A stretch of 7,920 nucleotides of DNA from an uncultured Eubacteriales bacterium (GCA_905202605.1 CAJKSU010000133.1:1-7920), one strand, 5' to 3'; positions 1 to 6,958 are shown, counted from the stretch's first letter. Made by a program: numbers and translations. The notes: a model not told the origin generated them from the sequence alone.

Positions 1-1082
1 ATACTGACAAAGCTGGTTGCGCGAGCCGCCTCAAAGGTGCTTACGAGACTGGTATGATTCGGCTCACCGACAGCTTCGGCTGCGCCTATGAGCTGAGCGA
101 CCCCGACCCGGATGACTATGAAAACGTCCCCGTAAAGCTGGAAAGCGGCAAGGTCACCAGCTCCCTGAGCACCGTAACCAACATGTACTCCCTGCCCGCC
201 TACGGCAGCGTGGACCCCAACCCCCTGATGACCCCGTTCTTCATCTTCTTCTACGGCATGATGATGGCGGATATGGGCTATGGGCTTCTGATGATGCTGG
301 GCTGCTGGCTCGTCATTAAAAAGAAGAACCTCCGGGGAGAAAACGCCCAGTTCTTTAACCTCTTCAAATACTGCGGCGTGGCGACCTTCTTCTTCGGCGC
401 CATCACCGGCAGCTTCTTCGGCGACCTGATCCCCAAGCTCACCGAAATGGTATCCGGCACCGCCGTGAACCTTCCCAGCCTGTTCTCCCCGCTGGATGAC
501 GCGCTGGCAGTGCTCATCGGTTCGCTGGTGCTGGGCGTGATCCAGATCTTCACCGGTATGGCGGTGAGCATGTACAATAAAATCCGCCGTGGTCAGACCA
601 TGGACGCACTCTGCAGCGAAGGCGCATGGTATCTGGTGTTTGTGCTGGGCGGCGTTGCGGCGCTTACCGGCGCAGTAAAGCCCTGCATCATCGCCATTGT
701 GGTGCTGCTGCTGCTGACGCAGGGCTACGGCAAAAAGGGCATCGGCGGAAAGCTTGCGGGCATCGGCGGTTCCCTGTACAACAACATTACCGGATATTTC
801 TCCGATATTCTTTCCTATTCCCGACTGATGGCACTGATGCTGGCCGGCGCAGTCATTGCGCAGGTGTTCAATACCCTTGGCTCCCTCACCGGCAACGTGG
901 TGCTGTTCTTCATCATTTCCATGGTGGGCAACGCCCTCAATATGGCGCTGAACCTGCTGGGCTGCTATGTCCATGACATGCGTCTCCAGTGCCTTGAGTT
1001 CTTCGGGCGCTTTTATGAGGACGGCGGCAAGCCCTTTACACCCGTTAAAATCGACACAGATTATGTGGACGTAATTCATTAA
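1..1082 (+). CDS. ntpI: V-type ATP synthase subunit I (a-subunit), C-terminal part
   Basis: Static membrane subunit that forms the two ion half-channels beside the rotating K ring. The 5' part lies before the window; whole family members are about 640-660 residues. Counting from the methionine at 54, the 342 residues begin in the end of the soluble domain (ENVPVKLES, 24-32). The usual membrane entry follows (MYSLPAYGSVDPNPLM, 44-59), then about seven hydrophobic segments near 61-90, 104-123, 148-175, 191-207, 209-222, 256-276 and 282-303. YSRLMALMLAG (255-265) and HDMRLQCLEFFGRFYE (307-322) carry R257 and R310. These fit the two arginines that face the ring carboxylate in family structures. 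The ATG at 54 is not a credible true start because it falls inside a conserved domain. The frame stays open to base 3, but those first ~50 bases fit the family poorly (see findings). Subunit K follows after 13 bases. Family call very sure; left boundary uncertain. Confidence 0.95.
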   Translation, partial: TDKAGCASRLKGAYETGMIRLTDSFGCAYELSDPDPDDYENVPVKLESGKVTSSLSTVTNMYSLPAYGSVDPNPLMTPFFIFFYGMMMADMGYGLLMMLGCWLVIKKKNLRGENAQFFNLFKYCGVATFFFGAITGSFFGDLIPKLTEMVSGTAVNLPSLFSPLDDALAVLIGSLVLGVIQIFTGMAVSMYNKIRRGQTMDALCSEGAWYLVFVLGGVAALTGAVKPCIIAIVVLLLLTQGYGKKGIGGKLAGIGGSLYNNITGYFSDILSYSRLMALMLAGAVIAQVFNTLGSLTGNVVLFFIISMVGNALNMALNLLGCYVHDMRLQCLEFFGRFYEDGGKPFTPVKIDTDYVDVIH

Positions 1083-1087
1083 GGAGG
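1081..1087 (+). promoter_or_regulatory. Ribosome binding site of subunit K, overlapping the subunit I stop
   Basis: AAGGAGG is a perfect Shine-Dalgarno sequence 8 bases before the ATG at 1096. Its first two bases are the last two of the subunit I TAA stop. A ribosome ending on I therefore finishes on the start signal for K, which suits the high copy number needed for the ring subunit. Confidence 0.85.
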
Positions 1088-1095
1088 ATTTTGTT

Positions 1096-1578
1096 ATGAA
1101 TTTCTTGGATAGTATTGGCGGATTGGCACTCGCTCTGCTGGGCTCCGGCCTTGCGGTTGGTCTTTCCTGCGTAGGTTCCGCAAAGGGCACCGGCATCGCC
1201 GGTGAGGCCGGCACCGGCCTCCTCAGCGAGGATCCCTCCAAATCCGGTAAGGTCATGGTACTCCAGCTGCTGCCCGGTACGCAGGGTCTGTACGGTCTGG
1301 TAGTCTGGTTCTTCGCTCTGATCCAGATGGGTATGCTGAGCGGCACCGCAACCGACCTCACCGTTACGCAGGGTATGCAGTACTTTGTGGCCTGCATGCC
1401 TATGGCCATCGGCGGTCTGCTCTCCGCCATCGCACAGGGCCGTGTGGCTGCCGGCTCCATCAACATTCTGGCAAAGAAGCCCGCTGACTGGTCCAAGGGT
1501 CTGATTCTCTGCGGTATCGTTGAGTTCTACGCCATCCTGTCCCTGCTGGCTTCCATGCTGATGCTCATCTGGCTCTGA
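1096..1578 (+). CDS. ntpK: V-type ATP synthase subunit K (proteolipid, c-ring)
   Basis: Ring-forming membrane subunit that carries the transported ion past subunit I. The 160 residues form a duplicated hairpin with four transmembrane helices (about 7-27, 53-77, 95-115 and 134-158), the same size and plan as E. hirae NtpK (about 156). The first hairpin has LQLLPGTQGLYG (56-67) and the second has AIAQGRVAAGS (111-121) and VEFYAIL (142-148). The residues lining the Na+ site of NtpK (L61, T64, Q65, Q110, E139) line up with L59, T62, Q63, Q114 and E143. This is the basis for predicting Na+ rather than H+ transport. Only the second hairpin has the carboxylate, as in E. hirae; the first has Q63 at the pocket. 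GSAKGTGIAGEA (27-38) is the usual cytoplasmic-loop motif. It is probably co-transcribed with its neighbours. No frameshift or missing key residue is seen. Confidence 0.97.
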   Translation: MNFLDSIGGLALALLGSGLAVGLSCVGSAKGTGIAGEAGTGLLSEDPSKSGKVMVLQLLPGTQGLYGLVVWFFALIQMGMLSGTATDLTVTQGMQYFVACMPMAIGGLLSAIAQGRVAAGSINILAKKPADWSKGLILCGIVEFYAILSLLASMLMLIWL

Positions 1579-1597
1579 TTCCGGAGAGGGAACAACC

Positions 1598-2197
1598 ATG
1601 AATGGGATTGAAAAAATCACCGAGCGCATCGCCGCACAGGCCGATACGGACGTAAAGGCGCTGACGGCAAAGGCGCAGGCACAGGCGAAGGCCATCTATG
1701 ACGGCTATCAGGCCGCTGCCGATCAGGATTATCAGGACACCCTCAAGAAGGGTGAAAAGGACGCAGGCGAGCGTGTGGAGCGCCTTGGCAGCGTGGCCCA
1801 GCTGGAGGCAAGAAAGCTCCAGCTGAAAACCAAGCAGGAGCTGCTGGAGGAAACCTTCCAGAAGGCCTATGAAAAGCTGCTGGCACTCCCCGAAGATCAG
1901 TATGCCGCCCTGCTGACCCGGCTGGCGGTCAGCGCCGTCACCACCGGCTCCGAGGCGCTGGTCTTCTCCCAGACCGACCGCAGCCGCTACGGCAAGCGGG
2001 TGGTCATCGCCGCTAACGAGCAGCTGGAGAAGGCGGGCAAGCCCGCAAAGCTGACCCTCTCCGAGGAGGCGCGTCCCTTCCAGGGCGGTCTTTATGTACA
2101 GGACGGCAGCGTGGAGGTCAACTGCACCTTTGCAGCCCTGCTCCGGGTCCAGCGGGAACATACCGCCAAGGACGTAGCCGCTATTCTGTTTGATTAA
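1598..2197 (+). CDS. ntpE: V-type ATP synthase subunit E (peripheral stalk)
   Basis: Peripheral-stalk subunit that, with a G/H-type partner, holds the A/B head still against rotation. The length of 199 residues is usual for the family. Residues 1 to about 95 are rich in A, K, E and Q with the heptad-like character of a long stalk helix (for example AKAQAQAKAIYD, 24-35). The rest is the globular domain that caps the head. Its family pattern FQGGLYVQDGSVEVNCTF spans 161-178 and is followed by an LLRVQRE helix. The ATG at 1598 has GGAGAGGG at 1583-1590 just before it and lies 19 bases after the K stop. The partner subunit is not seen here; in E. hirae it is encoded before subunit I, so it would lie upstream of this window. 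Subunit E sequences vary widely, so the call rests on position as well as motif. Confidence 0.93.
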   Translation: MNGIEKITERIAAQADTDVKALTAKAQAQAKAIYDGYQAAADQDYQDTLKKGEKDAGERVERLGSVAQLEARKLQLKTKQELLEETFQKAYEKLLALPEDQYAALLTRLAVSAVTTGSEALVFSQTDRSRYGKRVVIAANEQLEKAGKPAKLTLSEEARPFQGGLYVQDGSVEVNCTFAALLRVQREHTAKDVAAILFD

Positions 2198-2206
2198 GCC
2201 GTTTGG

Positions 2207-2213
2207 AAGGAGG
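2207..2213 (+). promoter_or_regulatory. Ribosome binding site that fixes the TTG start of subunit C
   Basis: AAGGAGG ends 8 bases before the TTG at 2222, the same spacing as for K and D. The next in-frame ATG is 20 codons further on, inside the conserved N-terminal helix, and has no comparable site. The TTG is therefore the supported start. Confidence 0.85.
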
Positions 2214-2221
2214 GGTGGGCT

Positions 2222-3223
2222 TTGTCTAAAAACAAGCTCAAAGATACCGATTTCCTGTATATCTCTACCCGGCTGCGCAGCATGGAAAACCGGCTGCTCA
2301 GTCGGGAGCGCATGGAGCGGATGCTGGAGGCCCGCACCGATGAGGACGCCGCCAAGGTGCTCTCCGAGTGCGGCTACAAGGGTCTGGAGAAGCCCGGCGC
2401 GGATGCGCTGGCCCGGAGCCTCAGCGACGCACGGAACGAGACGTTCGCCGAGCTGGCCTCCATGTCCCCCAACGCAGACATGATAGATGTATTCAGGATC
2501 AAATATGATTATCACAACCTAAAGGCGCTCATCAAATGCGCCCGCTCCGGGAAGAATCCCGACACCATGCTCATTGATGCAGGGCGCTATCCCGTAGAGA
2601 CGATCCGCCGGGCTGTAGCGCAGGGAGAAATCTCTCCCCTGTCCGATGACGCACGCCGGGCGCTGGAAACCGCCTCGTCCATGCTCTCCGCCACCGGCGA
2701 TCCCCAGAAAAGCGACTTTGCTTTGGACAGAGCCTGCTATGGGGAGATGCTCGCCGCTGCGGAGCGTTCGGGCAGCAGCTTCCTGCTGGGGTATGTAAGG
2801 CTCCAGATCGACGGGGCGAACCTCAAGGCCGCAGTGCGGAGCATCCGCATGAAGAAGGACACGGAGTTCCTGAAAAACGCCCTGCTCCCCGGCGGCAATG
2901 TATCCCTCGAAAGCATTCTGGGGGTATGCATGGGCGGCGGAAGCCTCGCTTCGGTGTTCACCGGGGGCATGGCGGAGGCTGCCGCACTGGGCGACAATGC
3001 CAAAAAGGGCGGACGGCAGACGGACTTTGAGAAGGCCGTGGACAATGCCCTCAACGCCTATTTACAGGGAAGCCGGCTGGTTTCCTTCGGCGACAGCGTA
3101 CTGGTGGCCTATATGGCAGCCAAGGAGAATGAGATCACCGCCGCCCGGATCATCATGTCCGGCAGAATGGCGGGGGTTCCCGCGGATTCCATCCGGGAAA
3201 GGCTGCGTGATTCTTATGTATAA
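2222..3223 (+). CDS. ntpC: V-type ATP synthase subunit C (AC39/d-like adaptor)
   Basis: Funnel-shaped adaptor that sits on the K ring and receives the lower end of the D/F shaft, coupling ATP hydrolysis to ring rotation. The length of 333 residues is typical (roughly 320-350). The N-terminus DFLYISTRLRSMENRLLS (10-27) is the usual opening of the AC39/NtpC family. Two internal repeats of the fold show as DYHNLKALIK (96-105) and DGANLKAAVR (197-206). No membrane segment is seen, as expected for a peripheral subunit. Translation starts at TTG, a weaker codon than ATG, but behind a perfect ribosome binding site; this could hold the yield low for a subunit needed once per complex. It lies 24 bases after E, and its last 8 bases overlap the start of subunit F. 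Family call secure from the N-terminal motif, the repeats and gene order. Confidence 0.95.
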   Translation: MSKNKLKDTDFLYISTRLRSMENRLLSRERMERMLEARTDEDAAKVLSECGYKGLEKPGADALARSLSDARNETFAELASMSPNADMIDVFRIKYDYHNLKALIKCARSGKNPDTMLIDAGRYPVETIRRAVAQGEISPLSDDARRALETASSMLSATGDPQKSDFALDRACYGEMLAAAERSGSSFLLGYVRLQIDGANLKAAVRSIRMKKDTEFLKNALLPGGNVSLESILGVCMGGGSLASVFTGGMAEAAALGDNAKKGGRQTDFEKAVDNALNAYLQGSRLVSFGDSVLVAYMAAKENEITAARIIMSGRMAGVPADSIRERLRDSYV

Positions 3224-3524
3224 AATTGCAGTTCTGGGCGACCGGGACAGCATTCTGGGCTTCGGCGCACTGGGGCTGGACGTATTCCCCTGCGAGGAGC
3301 CGCAGGACGCCCGGCACACCCTGCACCAGCTGGCAAGAAAGGACTATGCCATCGTCTATGTCACCGAGCAGCTGGCCCAGCAGATTCCCGCAGACATCGC
3401 CCGGTATAACGACAGCGTGACCCCGGCGATCATCCTGATCCCCGGCAAGGGCGGAAGCCTTGGTATCGGCACAAGCTCGCTGCAAAGTGCGGTGGAGCGT
3501 GCGGTAGGAGCAGATATTTTGTAA
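3216..3524 (+). CDS. ntpG: V-type ATP synthase subunit F (central shaft; ntpG in E. hirae naming)
   Basis: Small shaft subunit that binds D and helps couple the head to the ring; it is called AtpF in general naming and NtpG in E. hirae. The 102 residues match the family length. MYKIAVLGDRDSILGF (1-16) is the typical first strand and loop, DYAIVYVTEQ (43-52) the middle strand, TPAIILIPG (69-77) the next, and LQSAVERAVGADIL (89-102) the C-terminal helix. The reading frame is open well upstream (to 2898), but the ATG at 3216 is chosen because homologs begin exactly at this methionine. It overlaps the C stop in the 8 bases ATGTATAA. Only a weak GGAAAGG (3195-3201) lies upstream and at a long distance, so re-initiation by ribosomes ending on C is likely. 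It is the last gene before the 280-base gap. Confidence 0.96.
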   Translation: MYKIAVLGDRDSILGFGALGLDVFPCEEPQDARHTLHQLARKDYAIVYVTEQLAQQIPADIARYNDSVTPAIILIPGKGGSLGIGTSSLQSAVERAVGADIL

Positions 3525-3534
3525 GGTAGGGTGA

Positions 3535-3638
3535 CACCCCTCAGTCAGCAAAGCTGACAGCTCCCCTTGCAGGGGAGCCTTTGGAAGAAGCTCTTTGTCT
3601 CCCCTGTAAGGGGAGATGGGCGATAGCCCAGAGGGGTT
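3535..3638. repeat. Palindromic multi-hairpin repeat element, copy 1
   Basis: A 104-base non-coding element closed by the inverted arms ACCCCTC (3536-3542) and GAGGGGT (3631-3637). Inside are four hairpins: GTCAGC-AAA-GCTGAC (3544-3558), GCTCCCC-TTGCA-GGGGAGC (3560-3578), TCTCCCC-TGTAA-GGGGAGA (3598-3616) and TGGGC-GATA-GCCCA (3617-3630). The last hairpin directly abuts the closing arm. It looks like a MITE- or REP-like palindromic element with no protein of its own. From memory, similar elements opening with CCCCTCAGTCAGC-type sequence are scattered in gut Clostridia genomes; this is not verified here. No clear target-site duplication is visible. Confidence 0.9.
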
Positions 3639-3653
3639 CTATGAACAGCGTTT

Positions 3654-3756
3654 CACCCCTCAGTCAGCAAAGCTGACAGCTCCCCTTGCAGGGGAGCCTT
3701 GGAAGAAGCTTTTTGTCTCCCCTGTAAGGGGAGATGGGCGATAGCCCAGAGGGGTT
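3654..3756. repeat. Palindromic multi-hairpin repeat element, copy 2
   Basis: A 103-base direct copy of the preceding element, in the same orientation after a 15-base spacer. By my alignment it differs at two positions only: CCTTTGG in copy 1 is CCTTGG here, and GCTCTTT is GCTTTTT. Both changes fall in the unpaired central linker, so all four hairpins and the closing arms (3655-3661 with 3749-3755) are intact. Confidence 0.92.
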
Positions 3757-3804
3757 TACCCATTAGTTTATGTATCGAAATTTAGCGTAAAGGAATGATA
3801 GCGT

Positions 3805-5580
3805 ATGGCAACCGGTACTGTTGTCAAGGTTTCCGGCCCTCTGGTGGTTGCCGAGGGACTCGCAGACGCCAATATGTATGACGTGGTTCGTGTCGGCCCC
3901 CAGCGGCTGATCGGCGAGATCATCGAGATGCGCGGCGACGCGGCATCCATTCAGGTCTATGAGGAAACCTCCGGCCTCGGCCCCGGCGCTGAGGTGGAAA
4001 CCACCGGCTTCCCCCTGAGCGTAGAGCTGGGACCCGGTATGATTGAAAATATTTACGACGGCATTCAGCGCCCGCTGGAGAAGATCATGGAGCGCTGCGG
4101 CAACACCATCCAGAGAGGCATTGAGGTATCCCCCATTGACCACGAGAAGAAATGGGTCTTCGTTGCCACCGCCAAGGTGGGCGACCACGTGGTGGGCGGC
4201 GATGTGCTTGGCACCGTGCAGGAGACCTCCGTCATGGAGCACCGCATCATGGTTCCCTACGGCACCGAAGGCACCATCCGGGAGATCAAGTCCGGCTCGT
4301 TTAACGTGCTGGAGACGATCTGCGTGCTGGACTGCGACGGAAAGACCGTGGAGCTGCCCATGATGCAGCGCTGGGCAGTTCGTAACGGCCGTCCCTATAA
4401 GAACAAGCTCTCCCCCAATCAGCCCCTGTGCTCCGGTCAGCGTGTCATCGACACCATGTTCCCCGTGGCAAAGGGCGGCACCGCCTGCGTCCCCGGCCCC
4501 TTCGGCTCCGGCAAGACCGTCATTCAGCATCAGCTGGCAAAGTGGTCGGACGTTGACCTTGTGGTCTATATCGGCTGCGGCGAGCGCGGCAACGAGATGA
4601 CCGACGTACTCCGGGAGTTCCCTGAGCTGGTGGACCCCCGCACCGGCGACTCCATCATGAAGCGCACCGTGCTGATTGCAAACACCTCCGATATGCCCGT
4701 GGCAGCCCGTGAGGCCTCCATTTACACCGGCATCACCATTGCGGAGTATTTCCGTGACATGGGCTATGACGTTGCCGTTATCGCAGACTCCACCTCCCGC
4801 TGGGCCGAAGCGCTCCGTGAGATGTCCGGCCGTCTGGAGGAGATGCCCGGCGAGGAGGGCTATCCCGCCTACCTTGCCTCCCGTCTGGCGCAGTTCTACG
4901 AGCGTGCGGGCGTGGTCAAGTGCATCGGCTCCGACGACCGTCAGGGCAGCCTCACCGCCATCGGCGCAGTTTCCCCTCCCGGCGGCGATACCTCCGAGCC
5001 TGTTTCTCAGGCCACCATGCGGATCGTCAAGGTATTCTGGGGACTCGACTCCTCTCTGGCCTATGCCCGTCACTTCCCCGCCATCAACTGGCTGAACTCC
5101 TACTCCCTGTATATGGACACCCTCCAGCCGTGGCTGGACGAGAACGTTAACAAGGACTGGACAAAGAACCGCTACCGTGCCATGGCCACCCTTCAGGAGG
5201 AGGCCGAGCTGGACGAGATCGTAAAGATGGTGGGCAAGGATTCTCTCGGCGTGGACGACCAGCTGACGCTGGAGATCGCAAAGATGATCCGTGAGGACTT
5301 CCTCCAGCAGAACTCCTTCAATGAGATCGACTGGTATTCCAGCTTTGACCGGCAGTTCCGGCTTTTGAAGCTGATCCTCGACTATGACGGCCTGTGCCGT
5401 GACGCCGTTGCCAAGGGCGCACCCCTCAAGGAGCTGACGAACATCGACGCACGGGAGAAGATCGGACGTGCAAAGTCCGTTCCCGACGAGGAATATGTGG
5501 CGGCGTATCAGCAGATTGAGGACGATATGACCGCACAGATCGAGAAAATTATCGCAAAGGCAGGTGCTCAGGATGATTAA
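3805..5580 (+). CDS. ntpA: V-type ATP synthase subunit A (catalytic)
   Basis: Catalytic subunit of the A3B3 head; it hydrolyses ATP to drive ion pumping, or makes ATP in reverse. The length of 591 residues is usual for the family. The N-terminal beta-barrel contains VKVSGPLVVAEGL (7-19). Next comes the extra domain found in A-type subunits and not in F-type beta, for example VGDHVVGGDVLGTV (129-142). The P-loop GPFGSGKT is at 231-238 with K237 and T238. The catalytic glutamate is E260 in GCGERGNEM, one off from E261 of E. hirae NtpA. Walker B with ADSTSRWAEALRE starts at 327, with D328. The alpha/beta signature PAINWLNSYS is at 425-434. All key residues are present. The ATG at 3805 has AAAGGA 10 bases upstream. 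Its end overlaps subunit B by 8 bases. It follows the repeat-filled gap, so its expression may be set partly apart from the membrane genes. Confidence 0.98.
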   Translation: MATGTVVKVSGPLVVAEGLADANMYDVVRVGPQRLIGEIIEMRGDAASIQVYEETSGLGPGAEVETTGFPLSVELGPGMIENIYDGIQRPLEKIMERCGNTIQRGIEVSPIDHEKKWVFVATAKVGDHVVGGDVLGTVQETSVMEHRIMVPYGTEGTIREIKSGSFNVLETICVLDCDGKTVELPMMQRWAVRNGRPYKNKLSPNQPLCSGQRVIDTMFPVAKGGTACVPGPFGSGKTVIQHQLAKWSDVDLVVYIGCGERGNEMTDVLREFPELVDPRTGDSIMKRTVLIANTSDMPVAAREASIYTGITIAEYFRDMGYDVAVIADSTSRWAEALREMSGRLEEMPGEEGYPAYLASRLAQFYERAGVVKCIGSDDRQGSLTAIGAVSPPGGDTSEPVSQATMRIVKVFWGLDSSLAYARHFPAINWLNSYSLYMDTLQPWLDENVNKDWTKNRYRAMATLQEEAELDEIVKMVGKDSLGVDDQLTLEIAKMIREDFLQQNSFNEIDWYSSFDRQFRLLKLILDYDGLCRDAVAKGAPLKELTNIDAREKIGRAKSVPDEEYVAAYQQIEDDMTAQIEKIIAKAGAQDD

Positions 5581-6958
5581 GGAATATCGCACCATCTCCG
5601 AGGTTTCCGGACCTCTGATGCTGGTGAAAAACGTCGAGGGCGTCACCTATGACGAGCTGGGCGAGATCGAGCTGCCGAGCGGCGAGCTGCGGCTGTGCCA
5701 GGTGCTGGAGATCGACGGGCCGGACGCACTGGTTCAGCTGTTCGATTCCTCCGCAGGCATCAACCTCGCCAAGAGCAAGGTTCGTTTTCTGGGACATCCC
5801 CTGCAGCTGGGCGTTTCCGAGGATATGCTGGGCCGTGTCTTCGACGGCATGGGCAATCCCATCGACGGCGGCCCGGACATTCTCCCCGACGCCTATATGG
5901 ACATCAACGGCCTGCCCATGAACCCCGCCGCCCGGAACTACCCCTCCGAGTTCATTCAGACCGGCGTTTCCGCCATTGACGGCCTGAACACGCTGGTTCG
6001 TGGTCAGAAGCTGCCCATTTTCTCCGGCTCCGGTCTGCCCCATGCGGCGCTGGCGGCGCAGATCGCCCGTCAGGCCAAGGTGCTGGGCGACGACGCAGGC
6101 AACTTCGCCGTTGTCTTCGCCGCCATCGGCATTACCTTCGAGGAATCCGAATACTTCATTCAGGAATTCCGCCGCACCGGCGCCATTGACCGTACCGTGA
6201 TGTTCTCCAACCTTGCCAACGACCCCGCCATCGAGCGTATCGCCACCCCCCGGATGGCGCTGACCGCTGCGGAGTATCTGGCCTTTGAAAAGGGCATGCA
6301 CGTGCTGGTCATCATGACCGATATCACCAACTACGCCGAGGCGCTTCGTGAGGTCTCCGCCGCAAAGAAGGAAGTCCCCGGACGCCGCGGCTATCCCGGC
6401 TACCTGTACACCAACCTTGCCACCATCTACGAGCGTGCCGGACGGCGGGTGGGCTGCGACGGCTCCATCACCATGATCCCCATTCTGACCATGCCGGAGG
6501 ACGACAAGACCCATCCCATCCCTGACCTCACCGGCTACATCACCGAGGGTCAGATCATCCTGTCCCGTGACCTGTACCGGAAAGGCATCAACCCGCCCAT
6601 CGACGTACTGCCCTCCCTGTCCCGTCTGAAGGATAAGGGCATCGGCCAGGGCAAGACCCGTGAGGATCATGCAGGCACCATGAACCAGCTGTTTGCCGCA
6701 TACTCCGCCGGTAAGGAGGCCGCCGAGCTGATGACCATTCTGGGCGAGGCCGCACTGTCCGACACCGACAAGCTGTACGCCAAGTTCGCCACCGAGTTTG
6801 AAAACCGCTATGTCTCTCAGGGCAACGACACCGACCGGAGCATCTTTGAGACGCTGGATCTGGGCTGGGATCTTCTTTCCATCCTGCCCAAGAGCGAGCT
6901 GAAGCGAATCAACACCAAGTTCATCGACAAATACTATCCGGAAAAGAAAGCGGACTAA
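5573..6958 (+). CDS. ntpB: V-type ATP synthase subunit B (non-catalytic, regulatory)
   Basis: Alternates with A in the A3B3 head and supplies residues to the active site at the A/B interface. The chosen ATG at 5573 gives 461 residues beginning MIKEYRTISEVSGP, the standard family start. An in-frame GTG at 5564 would add three residues and is not preferred. There is no P-loop; its place is taken by FSGSGLPHAALAAQIARQA (150-168), as expected for B. Homologs I recall mostly have a polar or charged pair where this protein has AA after GLPH. The signature PPIDVLPSLS (341-350) is followed by R351, matching the arginine finger R350 of E. hirae NtpB. The start overlaps the A stop as ATGATTAA (5573-5580). 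No strong ribosome binding site sits at normal distance (AAAGG at 5556-5560), so coupled translation fits the 1:1 need for A and B. Confidence 0.98.
   Translation: MIKEYRTISEVSGPLMLVKNVEGVTYDELGEIELPSGELRLCQVLEIDGPDALVQLFDSSAGINLAKSKVRFLGHPLQLGVSEDMLGRVFDGMGNPIDGGPDILPDAYMDINGLPMNPAARNYPSEFIQTGVSAIDGLNTLVRGQKLPIFSGSGLPHAALAAQIARQAKVLGDDAGNFAVVFAAIGITFEESEYFIQEFRRTGAIDRTVMFSNLANDPAIERIATPRMALTAAEYLAFEKGMHVLVIMTDITNYAEALREVSAAKKEVPGRRGYPGYLYTNLATIYERAGRRVGCDGSITMIPILTMPEDDKTHPIPDLTGYITEGQIILSRDLYRKGINPPIDVLPSLSRLKDKGIGQGKTREDHAGTMNQLFAAYSAGKEAAELMTILGEAALSDTDKLYAKFATEFENRYVSQGNDTDRSIFETLDLGWDLLSILPKSELKRINTKFIDKYYPEKKAD

Larger units (their letters stand above)
3525..3804. other. Gap within the operon between subunits F and A, holding a duplicated hairpin element
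   Basis: This 280-base stretch has no gene. It consists of ten bases after the F stop, repeat copy 1 (3535-3638), a 15-base spacer, repeat copy 2 (3654-3756) and a 48-base A/T-richer leader (3757-3804) ending in the start of subunit A. The leader carries AAAGGA (3789-3794), 10 bases before the ATG at 3805, as the ribosome binding site. I could not find a convincing -35/-10 pair in the leader, so read-through from the upstream genes remains the simplest reading. A separate promoter for A-B-D is not excluded. Confidence 0.75.

Noticed and set aside
1565..2515. Open frame of 316 codons on the - strand across subunits E and C
   Set aside because: It spans two real genes and their junction on the other strand, with no family likeness; a codon-bias artefact.
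2898..3215. Upstream extension of the subunit F frame inside subunit C
   Set aside because: The frame is open, but the translation before 3216 has no family match, and subunit F proteins begin at MYKIAVLGDRDS.
3535..3756. Rho-independent terminator after subunit F
   Set aside because: The hairpins are GC-rich but none is followed by a T run of terminator type. The short T stretch at 3710-3714 precedes a stem, so the repeat is described as an element only.
3755..3804. Promoter for subunit A in the leader
   Set aside because: TTTACC (3755-3760) could act as a -35, but no good -10 lies 16-18 bases further on, and TATGTA (3769-3774) has no matching -35. Evidence is too weak to call.
5564..5572. 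GTG start three codons before the chosen subunit B start
   Set aside because: Homologs start at MIKEYRT, and the ATG at 5573 is a stronger codon giving the usual overlap with the A stop.
3763..5646. Open frame of 627 codons on the - strand opposite subunit A
   Set aside because: It mirrors a highly conserved gene on the + strand. The open frame comes from GC-rich third positions leaving few antisense stops. No recognisable domain or ribosome binding site supports it.
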